Assembly: GCA_020912385.1 (NCBI GenBank)
Contig: CP087216.1
Location: forward strand, 1,178,001 to 1,242,000
DNA length: 64,000 nt
Origin: Neofusicoccum parvum
Lineage: Eukaryota > Ascomycota > Dothideomycetes > Botryosphaeriales > Botryosphaeriaceae
Direction of reading: 5' to 3'
A model generated the notes under the pieces. The model worked only from the letters and a program-made list of their open reading frames with translations. It did no database searches and had not been told where the DNA came from. A program made the position numbers and the translations under genes. Below, in pieces: positions 44,454-56,107 of the stretch; the stretch's first letter is position 1; each line of letters starts with the position of its first letter.

Positions 44454-47400
44454 ATGCCGGGCGTTGTCGGCGGGAAGCCGCACTTCAAAACCATTCAGCA
44501 GTTTGAAGCGGACTATGCTCCTGCCAAGTTCTCTCAGTATGAGTCTACGAGGACTGGCATGAGGGTCGTAGTCGTTGACCGGAAGGGCCCCAAGGTCAAC
44601 GGCTACTTCGCTCTTGCCACCGAGATCCACGACGATTCAGGTGCTCGTAGGTGAAGCGTGTGAGATTTTTGCGGAAACTAGAGGTGCTGGTAACTGACTG
44701 GCACAGCGCACACTCTGGAGCATCTATGCTTCATGGTAAGCTCCGTGCGTGTCCCTACGTCTTATCTCCGCTAAGCCTTTCGCAGGGATCGAGGAGCTAC
44801 AAGTACAAGGGTGTTCTTGACCGTCTTGCAACGAGGGCTTATTCAAACACGAACGCATGGACTGCAACAGACCACACTGCCTATACGCTGGACACGGCAG
44901 GATGGGATGGATTCGCCCAGATTGTATGTGCTTGATGCTTACTCTTGTCAACGCCCACTGACTGATTTATGCCAGCTTCCTGTGTACCTCGAGCACGTTT
45001 TGCTCCCGACCTTGACTGATGAAGGATGCTACACAGAGGTTCACCACGTGGACGGCACCGGTAACGATGCTGGGTAAGTAGCCCAGCCAGTGGACTAAAT
45101 CAATATTCTGACATCGGCATAGTGTGGTTTACTCCGAGATGCAGGGTGTGCAGAACACACAAGGCGAACTCATGGAGCTCCAAGCACGCCGGCTTCTATA
45201 CCCTGAAGGGAACGGGTTTCGTTACGAAACCGGCGGCATGATGGAGCAGCTCCGGGTTCTGACAGCTGACCGCATCCGCGAATTCCACAAAGACATGTAT
45301 CAGCCGAAGAACCTCTGCCTTGTCATCACTGGCGGCGTGGATCACGAGGACCTCCTTTCGATATTGGATAAGTTTGAAGAAGGCATCCTTGATGCCGTAC
45401 CTCCACTTGACGCGCCGTTCAAGAGGCCTTGGGTTGAGTCTGACCCGACTCCTCCATTGTCTAAGACGATCATCGATACGGTCGAGTTTCCGGAGGAGGA
45501 TGAGTCTACAGGCGAGATTCTGATTGGATTCTTTGGCCCAAGGTGCAATGATATCCTTAACGGTGAGTTAAACATAATCGCCTGTCCTCCGTCTTACATA
45601 CTGATTCGTCCAGGTACGGCGATGGACGTACTGCTCACGTATCTGGCGGAATCCTCTGTATCTCTCCTTGAGAATGTCATTGTTGAGAAAGAGCAGATTG
45701 CCAGTGCGGTCTACTATCAGACCGACAACCGGCCTGACACTGTTGTGTGGTTCACGCTCAGCGCTGTTGCAACTGAGAAGCTGGCAGAGGTCGAGAAGAG
45801 GTTTTTTGAGATTCTCAAAGAGGCAGCATCGAAGCCTCTTGACATGACGTACATGGGAGACTGCATAGACCGGCTGAAGAAGCAAGTCATGCTTACAACT
45901 GAGAACTCACTCGATCGATTTGCCGACGCAATCATTCAAGACCATCTATTTGGTGAACGGGACGGCTCGACCCTTTACGCAGCTCTTCGCTCGCTTCGTG
46001 TATTCGAAGATATCAAGAAATGGACTAACAAACAGTGGCAAGAGTTCCTGTCGAAGTGGCTCGCAGATGGCAACCACGTGTCCATTCTGGGCGTCCCGTC
46101 GAAGAAGTTGTCCAAAAAATTGAAGAGCGACGAGAAGGCTCGCGTGAAGGCGCAGCAGCAGCGTCTGGGTGAGGAGGGCCTCAAGAAACTTGCCCAGAAG
46201 CTTGAGGAGTCCAAGGCCGAGAACGACAAGCCAATTCCTCCCGAAATCCTAGAGTCGTTCAAGGTTCCCGGTGTTGAGTCAATTCACTTCATTCCGACTA
46301 CGACCGCGCGCTCTGGATTGGCCAAGAAGATGGGCGACCTCGACAACGAGGTTCAAAAGCACGTCAACAAAGACAAGAGCGACATCCCGCTCTTCATGCA
46401 TTTTGAATCGGTACCGACAAACTTCGTCCACTTGAGTATCATCCTCTGCACTGGCTCAATTCCTTTGCAGCTGAAGCCGCTTCTCACTCTCTACATCAAC
46501 AACTTCTTCACAAGCCCAATCATGCGCGATGGAAAGCGTATCGAATTCGAGCAAGTTGTGACAGAGCTTGAGAAGGATACTGTCACATATAGAATCGACG
46601 CCGGGTCGGCTATTGGGAACTCCGAGCTTTTACGCATCAGGCTGTCGGTTGAGCGTGAGAAGTATAAGACCGCTATCAAGTGGCTCAAAGACATTCTTTT
46701 CAGCAGCATCTTTGATGTCGAAAGACTGAAAGCTACCTTGACCAAGATGCTGGCCGATATTCCGGACGAGAAGCGGAGTGGTCACGACATGGCTTACGCT
46801 GTTGACTCGATGATCCACTACGCGCCCAACTCTTCCAGCCGCACGCAGAACACGTTGGTCAAGGCACTCTACCTGAAGCGTATCAGCAAGCTGCTCGCGA
46901 AGGACCCGAACGCTGTGATCAGCAAGTTAGAAGACCTGCGAAAGACTCTCCTCCGCTTCTCCAACATGCGTGTTCTCGTCGTGGCCGACGTAGCCAAGCT
47001 CTCCGATCCGGTTTCTGCGTGGAAGTCCTTCGTTGCCGACCTCGATACAACGCAGCCGCTCGCTCCGCTTGACTCTCGCAAGGACGCCCTCAGCGACGCG
47101 GCAAAGAACCCTGGTGGGCTCAACTACATCATCCCCATGCCTACCATCGACTCCTCATACGCGCTCCTCACGGCTCGCGGCCCGGACTCGTACCAGCACC
47201 CCTCCCTCCCTGCCCTCATGGTTGCACTTTCATACCTCGAGGCCGTCGAGGGACCGCTCTGGGTGGCTGTCCGTGGAACGGGTCTTGCGTACGGCACGTC
47301 GTTCGCGCGTGGCACCGACACTGGCCTCCTCGGCTACCGCATTTACCGGTCACCAGACGCTTTCAAGGCGTACAGCACCAGCCGAGGCGTCATCGAGGAC

Positions 47401-47963
47401 TTCATTTCGGGCGCCCGGCCCTTCGAGAAGCACGCGCTGGAGGGCGCCATCAGCACCATCGTCGAGGGTTTTGCCGACGAGCAGCCCACCATGTTATCGG
47501 CAGCGACGCTGGGCTTCGTCAACCAGGTTGTCAAGGGCATTCCTAAGGACTGGAGCAAGGGCATGCTCGAGAAGGTGCGCGCCGTGGGCGTCGATGAGAT
47601 CAAGCAGGTGCTAAAGGAGTTCGTGCTGCCGGTGTTCCTGCCTGAGGAGGCGAATTTGGTGGCTACTTGCGCGACTATTATGGAAGAGGTAAGTCACTTC
47701 TCTGTTCGACCATCAGGTTTCCCTTTGCTAATGTAGGTTTTCATCAGGAGCTCAAGAAGAACCTCGAGAGCGTGGGTTTCAAGCCCGAAGTTCGCACTCT
47801 TGCCTCGTTCCAGGATGACTACGGCCTCAAGCCCGAGCCGGGCGATGAAGAGGACGAGGCAGACGAGGAAGCAGACGAGGAAGACGACGAGGAGGAGGAA
47901 GATGACGAGGATGAAGATGGCAGTGAGGATGGGAGTGAGGAAGACGAGAGTGAGGAGGAGTGA
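44454..47963 (+). CDS. M16C-family zinc metallopeptidase (Sdd3/YOL098C-like)
   Basis: Exons 44454..44646, 44707..44735, 44786..44923, 44976..45073, 45123..45562, 45614..47688 and 47748..47963 give 1062 residues. The inverted zinc motif HTLEH (residues 66-70) and the downstream Glu in VVYSEMQG near residue 158 mark an active M16 peptidase; the length and the SG-PHTLEHL-FMGS-SY-YKG pattern place it with the cytosolic M16C proteins rather than the presequence protease. The second exon is only 29 nt and holds the whole HTLEH motif. The donor CTC/GTAGGT was chosen because it restores the conserved GAPHTLEHL. The fifth intron is 51 nt with no stop, so its retention would keep the frame. The protein ends in about 40 nearly all acidic residues (Asp/Glu/Ser). 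Its substrate is unknown. Confidence 0.92.
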
Positions 47964-48509
47964 GTGAGTTGGGTAGGTAGGTGTGTACAGCTTCTGACAC
48001 ATGACATGGCATACCAAGCAACGCATTGGTTGTGCCTAGGCGGCAGGTTGCTTAGAGCATGGGGCATTCTTGCGGATAGACTGCCAAGTTGAGAGGATAA
48101 ATTGCTTCTGCACGAAGACCACTCTCGGGTTTATGTAAATTCTTTCGGCAAGAAACCAAGTATATGCATGCTCAACTGAAAGGAATTAGATATCCGCGCA
48201 CACGTTTTACTGCATTTGAGGGAGAAACGAAAGCATTGTCTCGAAACTGGGAATATTCATTGAGTGAATTCGGGGGGTATAACTCTGTTCCTGTTTACGA
48301 AAGTTGTGTCTTGACCTGATCTAAGACCTCGAAATCCTTCCGCTGATCTGATTTTCGCTTGCATCTCAACACCATGCCATGTAAAAGGGATGTCTTATAC
48401 TCCAATGGTTGAAATGCAACCACAAAAAACAATTTTCTTTTTTTTTTCTGCATCCCTACGAGCAAGACTGAGCGGACCGCTCGATCGCCGGGCTCTACAG
48501 CCGCGCATT
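47964..48509. other. Convergent intergenic region (M16C protease / SEC53)
   Basis: About 550 bp, AT-rich, with 3' UTRs only as far as I can see. Confidence 0.5.
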
Positions 48510-49387
48510 TCACGAGAAGAACAGCTCCCTCAGCTGCTTCATGGTGTCCTCCGGGCTCGTCACGGTGTGGCCGACGGTCCTGGAGTCGGCGAAGATCTCG
48601 TAGTCGTTGCCGCCCTCGTACGTCTTGTCGCCGAAGAAGTGGATGGTGGTGAAGTCGACGCCGTCGGGCAGGTTCTTCTCGTTCTCGATGTGCTGCAGGC
48701 AGTACGTCTTGTCCCAGCCCTTGGGGAAGACGTCGAAGGAGATCTGGCCGCCGATGCTGTAGGTGAGGCCGTAGTCGGGGAACCTGTCGCGCAGGGCGTC
48801 GACGAACTTTGCGCGCACGCCGTGGACCTTGTCGAAGGCCTCGAAGTCGTTGCGCTCCTGGACGGAGGCGTTGCGGCCGACGGGCGAAATGTTGACCATG
48901 CCGTTGCGGAACTCGATGAAGGTGCCGCGCTTGACGGGGATGTCGAGGTCGGCGATGTAGTGCAGCACGAAGTTGGCCAGCGCCTTGTACTTGTCCTCGC
49001 CCAGCCACGCGATGAACGAGTGCGACGCCAGCGGCTGGCCCATCCGGATCGCGGTGAGCCCGTTCTCGGCGAAGCAGAAGTCGAACAGCGACGACACGGG
49101 GATCGACGCCGTGCCCAGCTGCTCCTGCTGCTTGGGCAGGTCGGACCCGCCCACGGAGCCAATGGCGACCTTGTGGCGGAGCTCCGAGAGCAGCTGCAGC
49201 ATCTCGGGCGAGACGGTCTGCGGGACGACGGCGCGGGTTACTATGGACGTCCACGTTGCGAGGAGCGGGGGCGGTGGAGACTCACCCGCCGCGCGGGCGT
49301 GAGGGTGCCGTCGACATCGAACAGGCAGACAGTGTTCTTGATGGGGCGCTGGCTCAGCGGCGGGTAGACGGAGGCTGCCTGAGCCAT
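48510..49387 (-). CDS. SEC53: Phosphomannomutase Sec53
   Basis: Exons on the minus strand 49286..49387 and 48510..49217 give 269 residues; the intron is 68 nt. The enzyme converts mannose-6-phosphate to mannose-1-phosphate, feeding GDP-mannose for N-glycans, O-mannose and GPI anchors. It is a cytosolic HAD-family protein: the nucleophile motif is FDVDGTLTP with Asp at residues 24 and 26. Other family blocks are [63 protein letters not shown], and the C-terminal [25 protein letters not shown]. The upstream ATG gives an N-terminus of expected length. The short first exon and a GTGAGT donor immediately after the catalytic motif are clear. Confidence 0.96.
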
Positions 49388-51012
49388 TGTCGCGGGGGCT
49401 GCTGCTTGCTGGTCTGGCGTGAGGGCGATCGGAAGCGGCAAAGACTGAGGCAATCGGGATAACGAGCGCCCGTTCAAGTGTCGACGTGGAGAGCGTGCGG
49501 CGCGGCAGTGGAGCTTTGCGAATGAGGACAACTTGCACCCGAGACTGCCCCTCGCGCGTCGCCAAGCCAGGGCCCCCTGGCGGTGAGCGAAAGCGCGGGG
49601 TGCAGGAGCTGCGTGTTTGCCGCGTTTGCAGCCTCCTTGGCGGTGGAGGCTGCTGCTGCTGGCTGCCGCTCGCGTTGCCATCGCTCACTGTCATGCTCAC
49701 ACCTTCGTCAGACCGTGCGGGGGCGCGGCGACGTCGGCCAGTCTGGTGCGGTGCACAGAGATCTCCCATTCATATCGCAAACAGCGCGGCTACGAGTACA
49801 GTGCAGAAGCAGTCAAGCATGGGACGGGCCGTGCTCCTGGACGCCCGTCAACGACGTCATCAGTCGTCAAACTCCTCCAACGCTGTGTCTCCCTTCACGC
49901 TCACTTTGGCGTGGCGCGCTGTTTCAGCGCTGCAATCGTACAATCTTTCTCCCCCAATCAGACGAACAAAACCCTCGCTCTTGGAAAAGACTCGCAATCA
50001 TGTCCGAGCATTTACTTCGTTCCCGTCGTGCCTGATGTTCCAGCGGCTCCAGAGGAGGCGTCGGCGGGACCGCGAGTGAAACTACCGGGCCGCGGTCAGA
50101 TGTGGATCTGTATGGTTTGTGATCGCTTGGACTTACTCATTCCAAAGCTTTCCGAGGAAGCCGGGTGCAGGTCTCTGCTCGGAGAAGCTTGCGCGAGCGG
50201 CGGAGGCACGCTCATTGCCAGCGTCACGCTTTGCGGCGTGGAGAGCGGCAAAACGCTCAGAAGCTGAGGACTAAAATGTGTGTTGTTAGACCAGTGTTGA
50301 CTGGACGGAGCCTGGCAACTTGTGCAATGTTGCACTATCGCCAGGGTGATGGGCTGAACATACACGGCGGCGGCTGGTAGCGGAGTTTCCGTTGTCGGCC
50401 ATGTTGATTGAGGGGTGTAAGGTCAGGCGGATTGTTTGTGTCGAGCGTGGTAGTGCAATTGTTCGAGGAAGAAGGTAGAGCAGGTGGGCGTGTCTGAATG
50501 GATGAGCATGCTGGGAGGGCAGACGGGTCTCTTAAGACTCCCCCCTCGCGGGGCACGACAGCAGCGAACAGCAGGCCAGGCATTTGGGAACCCCTACTCA
50601 TCACTGGCAAGCCACGCGAGCAGCCGATGGCTGTCTCCTGATGATGAACACATTACCCCGCTGTCTGGGCCCAAACCAACGCACTGGCTTGATGCACACA
50701 AATCAGCCCGAAAGCCTAACAGCCTCCGACCGCAGAGCAGAGAGAGCCTACGCACAGGGCAGTGCATAAGTTCCGCACAAAACCGCCCATCAAAGCACCG
50801 AAGCGAGCCAAAAGCGTCAAGCTTGGTCGTGCTTGCTCATGGGCCCCTAGCCTGCGCTGCTTCGATGCCCCAATGCGCTGCACTTCCGCCGGCGATCGCC
50901 CGTTCTCCTGCGTAGCGGACGCGCGCGGAGCCCGACGCTGCTTACTCTACCTGTCCGCGCCGGCCCTGTGTGCGGCGCGAAACTCTGTCTGCTCGTGCAG
51001 TCGGCCGGGGCC

Positions 51013-51036
51013 GAGGGCGAGGGCGAGGGCGAGGCC
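51013..51036. repeat. Short tandem repeat, GAGGGC x4 (last unit one mismatch)
   Basis: Three exact GAGGGC units followed by GAGGCC. Confidence 0.8.
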
Positions 51037-51555
51037 ACAACGACGCGCCAACAGAGAGCAAAGACGCCGCGCCCAAAGATCGCCGCGCTCCCCGATCGGG
51101 CTAACGCTCCCACTAGCACAGCACTGACGGGACCCTGGCCGTGGGCGCCGACGTCATTGGCGGGCGACCGAGCCAGCCGTTCTTCGCTGCTCCCTTCACA
51201 TGTCGTTCGTGGCCGGCGGCGTCGTCAGTGGCTTGCCCTCCGAGCCACGCCGCTCCCGTGGCTAGAGTCGGAGGAGACCCCCAGCTCTCCAATCTCTCGC
51301 TCGCGGGCAGAGACCTGTGACGGTGGCTCGGGCTGGCTGCCGAGAGGACGACAGCGTGGTGTCTGGGTCGCGTGCCAGCTCCGCTCGCTTCCTGCGGAAG
51401 GCGGGGAAGGCATCCCCCCGTCATCGCATACGAGTATTCCTTCCCCCGCTGATTCGTGCTTTTTGCCATTGGCTCGCCCATTCGCTGCTCCGGCGAAGTC
51501 GATACGGAGCGGAGCGAGCTTCCTGCATACGGCGTCGGTTCGGACAGTACTGCAC

Positions 51556-51640
51556 ATGGGCAGTTGGAGCATTCGTCCGGATGGGTTTGGCACTCCTTTC
51601 GCTGCACCTTCGCGTCCGGACGAATGCTCCAACTGCCCAT
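51556..51640. mobile_element. MITE-like foldback element, perfect 26-bp inverted repeat
   Basis: Arms 51556-51581 and 51615-51640 are exact reverse complements (26 of 26) around a 33-nt loop. The core is the same as in the PAM17 intron element, and similarity includes the first ten loop bases. The perfect arms suggest this is the youngest copy in the window. Flanks show no clear target-site duplication; imperfect complementarity may continue outward. Confidence 0.75.
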
Positions 51641-52118
51641 CTCGTAAGCTCTCCGTTTCGTTGAGTGGCGTCTTGCGCGAGCAATTCACAACAAGCTCCA
51701 TCGAGCTTCGATCTGATATCCATGTCGGGTTTCACCAAGAGCACAGGCCCAATTCCCAGCCAAATTGTGGAGCGACCAGGCATTGCACACGCGTTTATCA
51801 GCAATCTATTCGAGAGAGCTGTGAGCGCCTCACACGCGTCGAAAGCAACGAATCTCATGCAGGAATAGGACTAAAAAGGGCATTCAGTTCGTTCATCGTG
51901 GACGGAGCGAGATCTGTGGGGCCGCCGTGCGTCATCCCGCATTCCAGCTGCGACCCCCACGCATCCCCTCCTATCCCTCCCATCATCCCTCGCTTCCCGC
52001 GTGCAAACAGTCACGGAGCAACAAGTGCCAGGAACATTCCAGATTCCCCGGTCTCTGCGTCCAGCTAACCCGACGCTTCGTTGGCCTGAGAATTGTGCCC
52101 GCTCATCCCCACCGCCTC

Positions 52119-55100
52119 TCATTTGACGATCTTGCAGATCAGGTCCTGCGCGTCCACCGAGTCGCCTTCCCTGACGCCCAGCGAGCCAATCTTGCCCGAG
52201 TGCGGGGCCGAGATGACCATTTCCTAGATCGATTGTCAGCGAGTCGTTTCTCTTGCATTCCGCGATAGCGTTGGCACGACGACTTACCATCTTCATCGCG
52301 CTGAGCACAGCAACAGGGTCGCCCTTCTTGACGTCCGACCCATCGTGCACGCGCACCTCGACCACAACACCAGCCATGGGCGATCCAACTTGGCTGCTAT
52401 CGGTGCTGTCGGCCTTGGGCCGGCTGGTGTTCTCGATGGCCGCGTGCTTATCATCGACAGTGACTTGCCTGACCTCTCCGTTCATCTCGTAGAAGACCTC
52501 GCGCTGCCCAGTCTGCTCAGACAGCGGCCCAATGGCAAGGAGCTTGAGAATCAGCACCTTGCCCTTCTCAAGCTCGACGTGGAACTCCTCGCCGATCTCC
52601 GGGCGAGACAGGAAGAAGCGAGTCGGCAGCACCGACAGGTCGCCGTACTTCTGCTGGAATTTCTTGAAATCTTCAAAGACCTTGGGGTACATGACGTAGC
52701 TAGCGACGTCTGTCTCGGTTGCGCCGCCGAACTTCTCCTTGAGCTCCTTGCGGACCTTGTCAAGGTTGACGGGTTCGAGGTACAGGCCAGGGCGCTTGTC
52801 CATCTTGCGACGCTCACGAAGAGCATGAGTGCGCAGAGGCTCAGGGAAACCGCCGTAAGGCTGGCCCATAAGACCCTCGAAGAACTCGAGAACCGAGCTG
52901 GGGAAGTCCAGCTGCTCCGCCTTGTTCAGCACATCGTCATAGCTGAGGGCGTTGGAGACCATGAACTGAGCCAGGTCGCCGACAACCTTTGAAGTCGGCG
53001 TGACCTTGACGATGTCACCCAGGATATCGTTAGCCTCCTCGTAAGCCTTCTTGGTCTGCGCCCACTTCTCACCAAGGCCCTGCTGAGAAGCCTGGAAGAT
53101 GAGGTTGGTGAGCTGGCCTCCAGGAATCTCGTGCTCATAGACCTCGGGGTCCGGACCAGTAAGGCCAGCCTCGAAGGGCGAGTAGAGTAGGCGAAGCTGT
53201 GCCCAGTAGGCGTCAAGATGACGGATAACGTGGCTGTCAAGGCCAGGGTCGTGAGGGCCGCCCTCCAGCGACGCAAGGATGGCGCCAATGCTGGGCTGAG
53301 AGGTCATGCCGGACAAGCTGTCAATTGCAGCATCGACCGCGTCGGCACCAGCCTGGGCACAAGCAACCATCGAGGCGACACCAGTACCAGCAGAGTCGTG
53401 CGTATGCACGTGGATCGGGAGATCGGGGTACTTCTCCCTGATGGCGCCGACAAGCATGGTGGCAGCCCTAGGCTTCAGAACACCGGCCATGTCCTTGATG
53501 CCAAGGACATGAGCCCCCATCTTGACAATCTTGTCGGTAAGGTCCATGTAGTAGTCGAAATTGTACTTCTTCTTTGGGTTAAGCATGTCTCCTGAGTAAC
53601 ACAGTGTGCCTTCGGCGACACCGCCAGCCTTCAGGACCGCCTTGATGCCGACCTCGAGCTGCTCGAGATCGTTCAGTGCATCAAACACACGGAAGATATC
53701 GACACCGTTCTTCTTTGCCTGCTCAACAAAGTGCTCGATGGCGTTGTCTGGCAGCGATGAGTACGCAACACCGTTGGCACCTCTCAGGAGCATCTGGAAC
53801 GGGATGTTGGGCACAACCTTCCTCATCTGTCTCAGCCTGTCCCAGGGGTCCTCGTAAAGGAAACGCATAGCCACGTCGAAAGTAGCTCCACCCCAGCACT
53901 CGAGCGCCCAAGCATTGGCATACGCATGGCTTGTTTCCTTGGCGACGTTAAGCATGTCGACAGTCCTGACCCTCGTGGCGAGCAGAGACTGGTGGGCGTC
54001 ACGCCAAGTGGTATCCATGATAAGACATCCTTTGTGCGCACGAACAGCCTTTGCAAACGCCGCCGGGCCCTGCTCAACAATGATGTTCCTCCAGCCCTTC
54101 TGGCAAGGCGTGGAGACGTCAAGGGTCTTGCCGTCGTGGCTCTTGAGTTCGGGGATCTTGATATCTCCCTTGAACTTGGGTTCACCAACCTGGCCCTTGA
54201 TCTGGCTGCCGTTGACAGCAAGGTCACCGAGATAGGACAAAAGCTTCTGAGCACGGTTCTGGCTGCCAACCAGAGCGAAGAGCTCGGGGGTGTCATCGAT
54301 GAAAGTCGTCCAGCATGTTCCCTCAATGAACACCGGGTGAGTGAGCAAAGAAGCCAAGAAGGGAATGTTGGTCTTGACACCACGAATGCGGAACTCGACC
54401 AGAGCACGGAGCATCTTTCTCCGGGCAATCTCGTAAGTTGAGCCATGGCAAGTGCACTTGACCAACATTGAGTCGTAGTGAGGCGTGATGACCGCGCCAG
54501 CGAAGCCATTGCCACCATCCAGACGCACTCCGTTGCCACCTGCAGAGCGGTAGACTTCAATCTTGCCAGTGTCCGGAGAGAAGCCCTTTGCGGGGTCTTC
54601 GGTGGTGATGCGGCACTGGATGGCGAAACCGCGGGTGGAGATGCGGTCCTGGGTCAAGCCAAGCTGGGCTAGGGTGGCGCCAGCGGCGATCTGGATTTGG
54701 GCAGCGACGACATCAATTCCGGTGATTTCTTCGGTGATGGTGTGTTCGACTTGGCTGTTTCTCAGTCAGCAGCTGCCCGAAACGGCAGTCCTAATCTCCT
54801 GTTTTACTTACATCCTGGGGTTGATCTCGATAAAATAGTATCTGTTTTGCTGATCCACCAAGAACTCCGCTGTTCCTGCGTTGCGATAGTTGACCGACTT
54901 GGCGAGCTTGACGGCGTCGGCCAGGATGGCATCGCGCGTCTCCTGCGGCAGGTCCTTTGCAGGGGCAATCTCCACGACCTTCTGGTGGCGGCGCTGGACG
55001 GAGCAATCGCGCTCGAACAGGTGGACCACGTTACCGTGGTTGTCACCGAGAAGCTGGACCTCAATGTGCTTGGGCTTGTCGAGGAAGCGCTCGACGAAGA

Positions 55101-56107
55101 CGGTGCCGTTGCCAAAGGCAGACTTGGCCTCGGAGGTGGCCCGCTCGAACGAGTCCTTCAAACTCTCCTGATCGCGGACCACTCTCATGCCACGACCACC
55201 ACCGCCGAAAGCGGCCTTGATGATGATAGGGAAGCCATACTCGTCGGTGAAGGCCTTGACCTCCTCGTACCTCTCCACAGGGTCTGCTGTCCCTGGCACG
55301 ACGGGGACGTTGCACTTGATGGCTAGCCTGCGGGCAGAGACCTTGTCTCCGAGGGCGTCAATGGTGCTGGGAGTGGGTCCGACGAACTGCGATCGCGATG
55401 TGGTCAGCAATCAGCTCGCACGGCGGCGCGACGTGTATCGTAGCATGTGAGACGGTTCCACAATTGTGTAGCTGTTGGGCAGCTTGGCGGTCTTGTCCGC
55501 AGCGGCGGCGGCAGAAATGCGCGCCGCCGCGCTAGTGGTGTGGAGAGCATGCTTTTTTCGAGTCATAAGGGCAGCGCGGGCGGATTTCGTAAACAGCGCG
55601 GATTTGGTTACTCACAATCAGCCCAGCCTTCTCCACGTTGCGTGCGAACTCGGCGTTTTCAGAGAGGAAGCCATAGCCCGGGTGGATCATGTTCACATCG
55701 TGCTGCAGCGCAATCTTGATGATCTCGTCGCCGGCCAGATACGCGGCGACGGGCGTGTATTGTCCCCGGTGGCCGATGACGTAGGCCTCGTCGGCCTTTT
55801 GCCTGTGCATGCTGAGCCGGTCCTCGTAGCTGTAGACGGCGACCGTGTGCAGCGACAGCTCGTGGGCGGTACGGAAGATGCGGATGGGGATCTCTCCTCG
55901 GTTTGCAACTGGCTGGCCGTGAGCTCACCGGCGGTCGCCAGCCACAGCGCAGGCGGACTTACCCAGGATCTTCTTCAGCTGCATGATGGAGCTGTTCGCG
56001 CGCAGCCGCTGGTGCACCGAGTTGCGCTTGTCAATGTGGTCGTCCTCGGCATCCTCGACGGCCACGGCGGCCTGGCTGGCGGTCTTGTCGACCATGAGGT
56101 CCGTCAT
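52119..56107 (-). CDS. PYC: Pyruvate carboxylase
   Basis: Exons on the minus strand 55963..56107, 55616..55908, 54812..55386, 52288..54754 and 52119..52223 give 1194 residues, the usual fungal length. The biotin enzyme makes oxaloacetate from pyruvate, bicarbonate and ATP for the TCA cycle and gluconeogenesis; in ascomycetes it is cytosolic. Domains in order: biotin carboxylase ([20 protein letters not shown]-grasp [25 protein letters not shown]), carboxyltransferase ([29 protein letters not shown]), and the biotin carrier with AMKM|EM. The biotinylated Lys is near residue 1159, and the intron falls right after AMKM. Intron 2 is 229 nt, much longer than the others (54-64 nt). The N-terminus before the domain (about 40 residues) is typical. 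Each splice restores a conserved block. Confidence 0.97.

Larger units (their letters stand above)
49388..52118. other. 2.7-kb intergenic region with foldback element and short tandem repeats
   Basis: Between SEC53 (start) and the pyruvate carboxylase 3' end. It contains four GAGGGC units at 51013-51036 and the perfect foldback at 51556-51640. Long frames on both strands are low-complexity or Arg/Ser-rich; none is accepted as a gene. Confidence 0.5.

Noticed and set aside
50968..52068. A 366-codon open frame on the + strand in the SEC53-pyruvate carboxylase gap
   Set aside because: No ATG at a good place, repeats of GEGEGE from the GAGGGC array, Arg/Ser/Pro-rich, and it runs through the foldback element; no family likeness.
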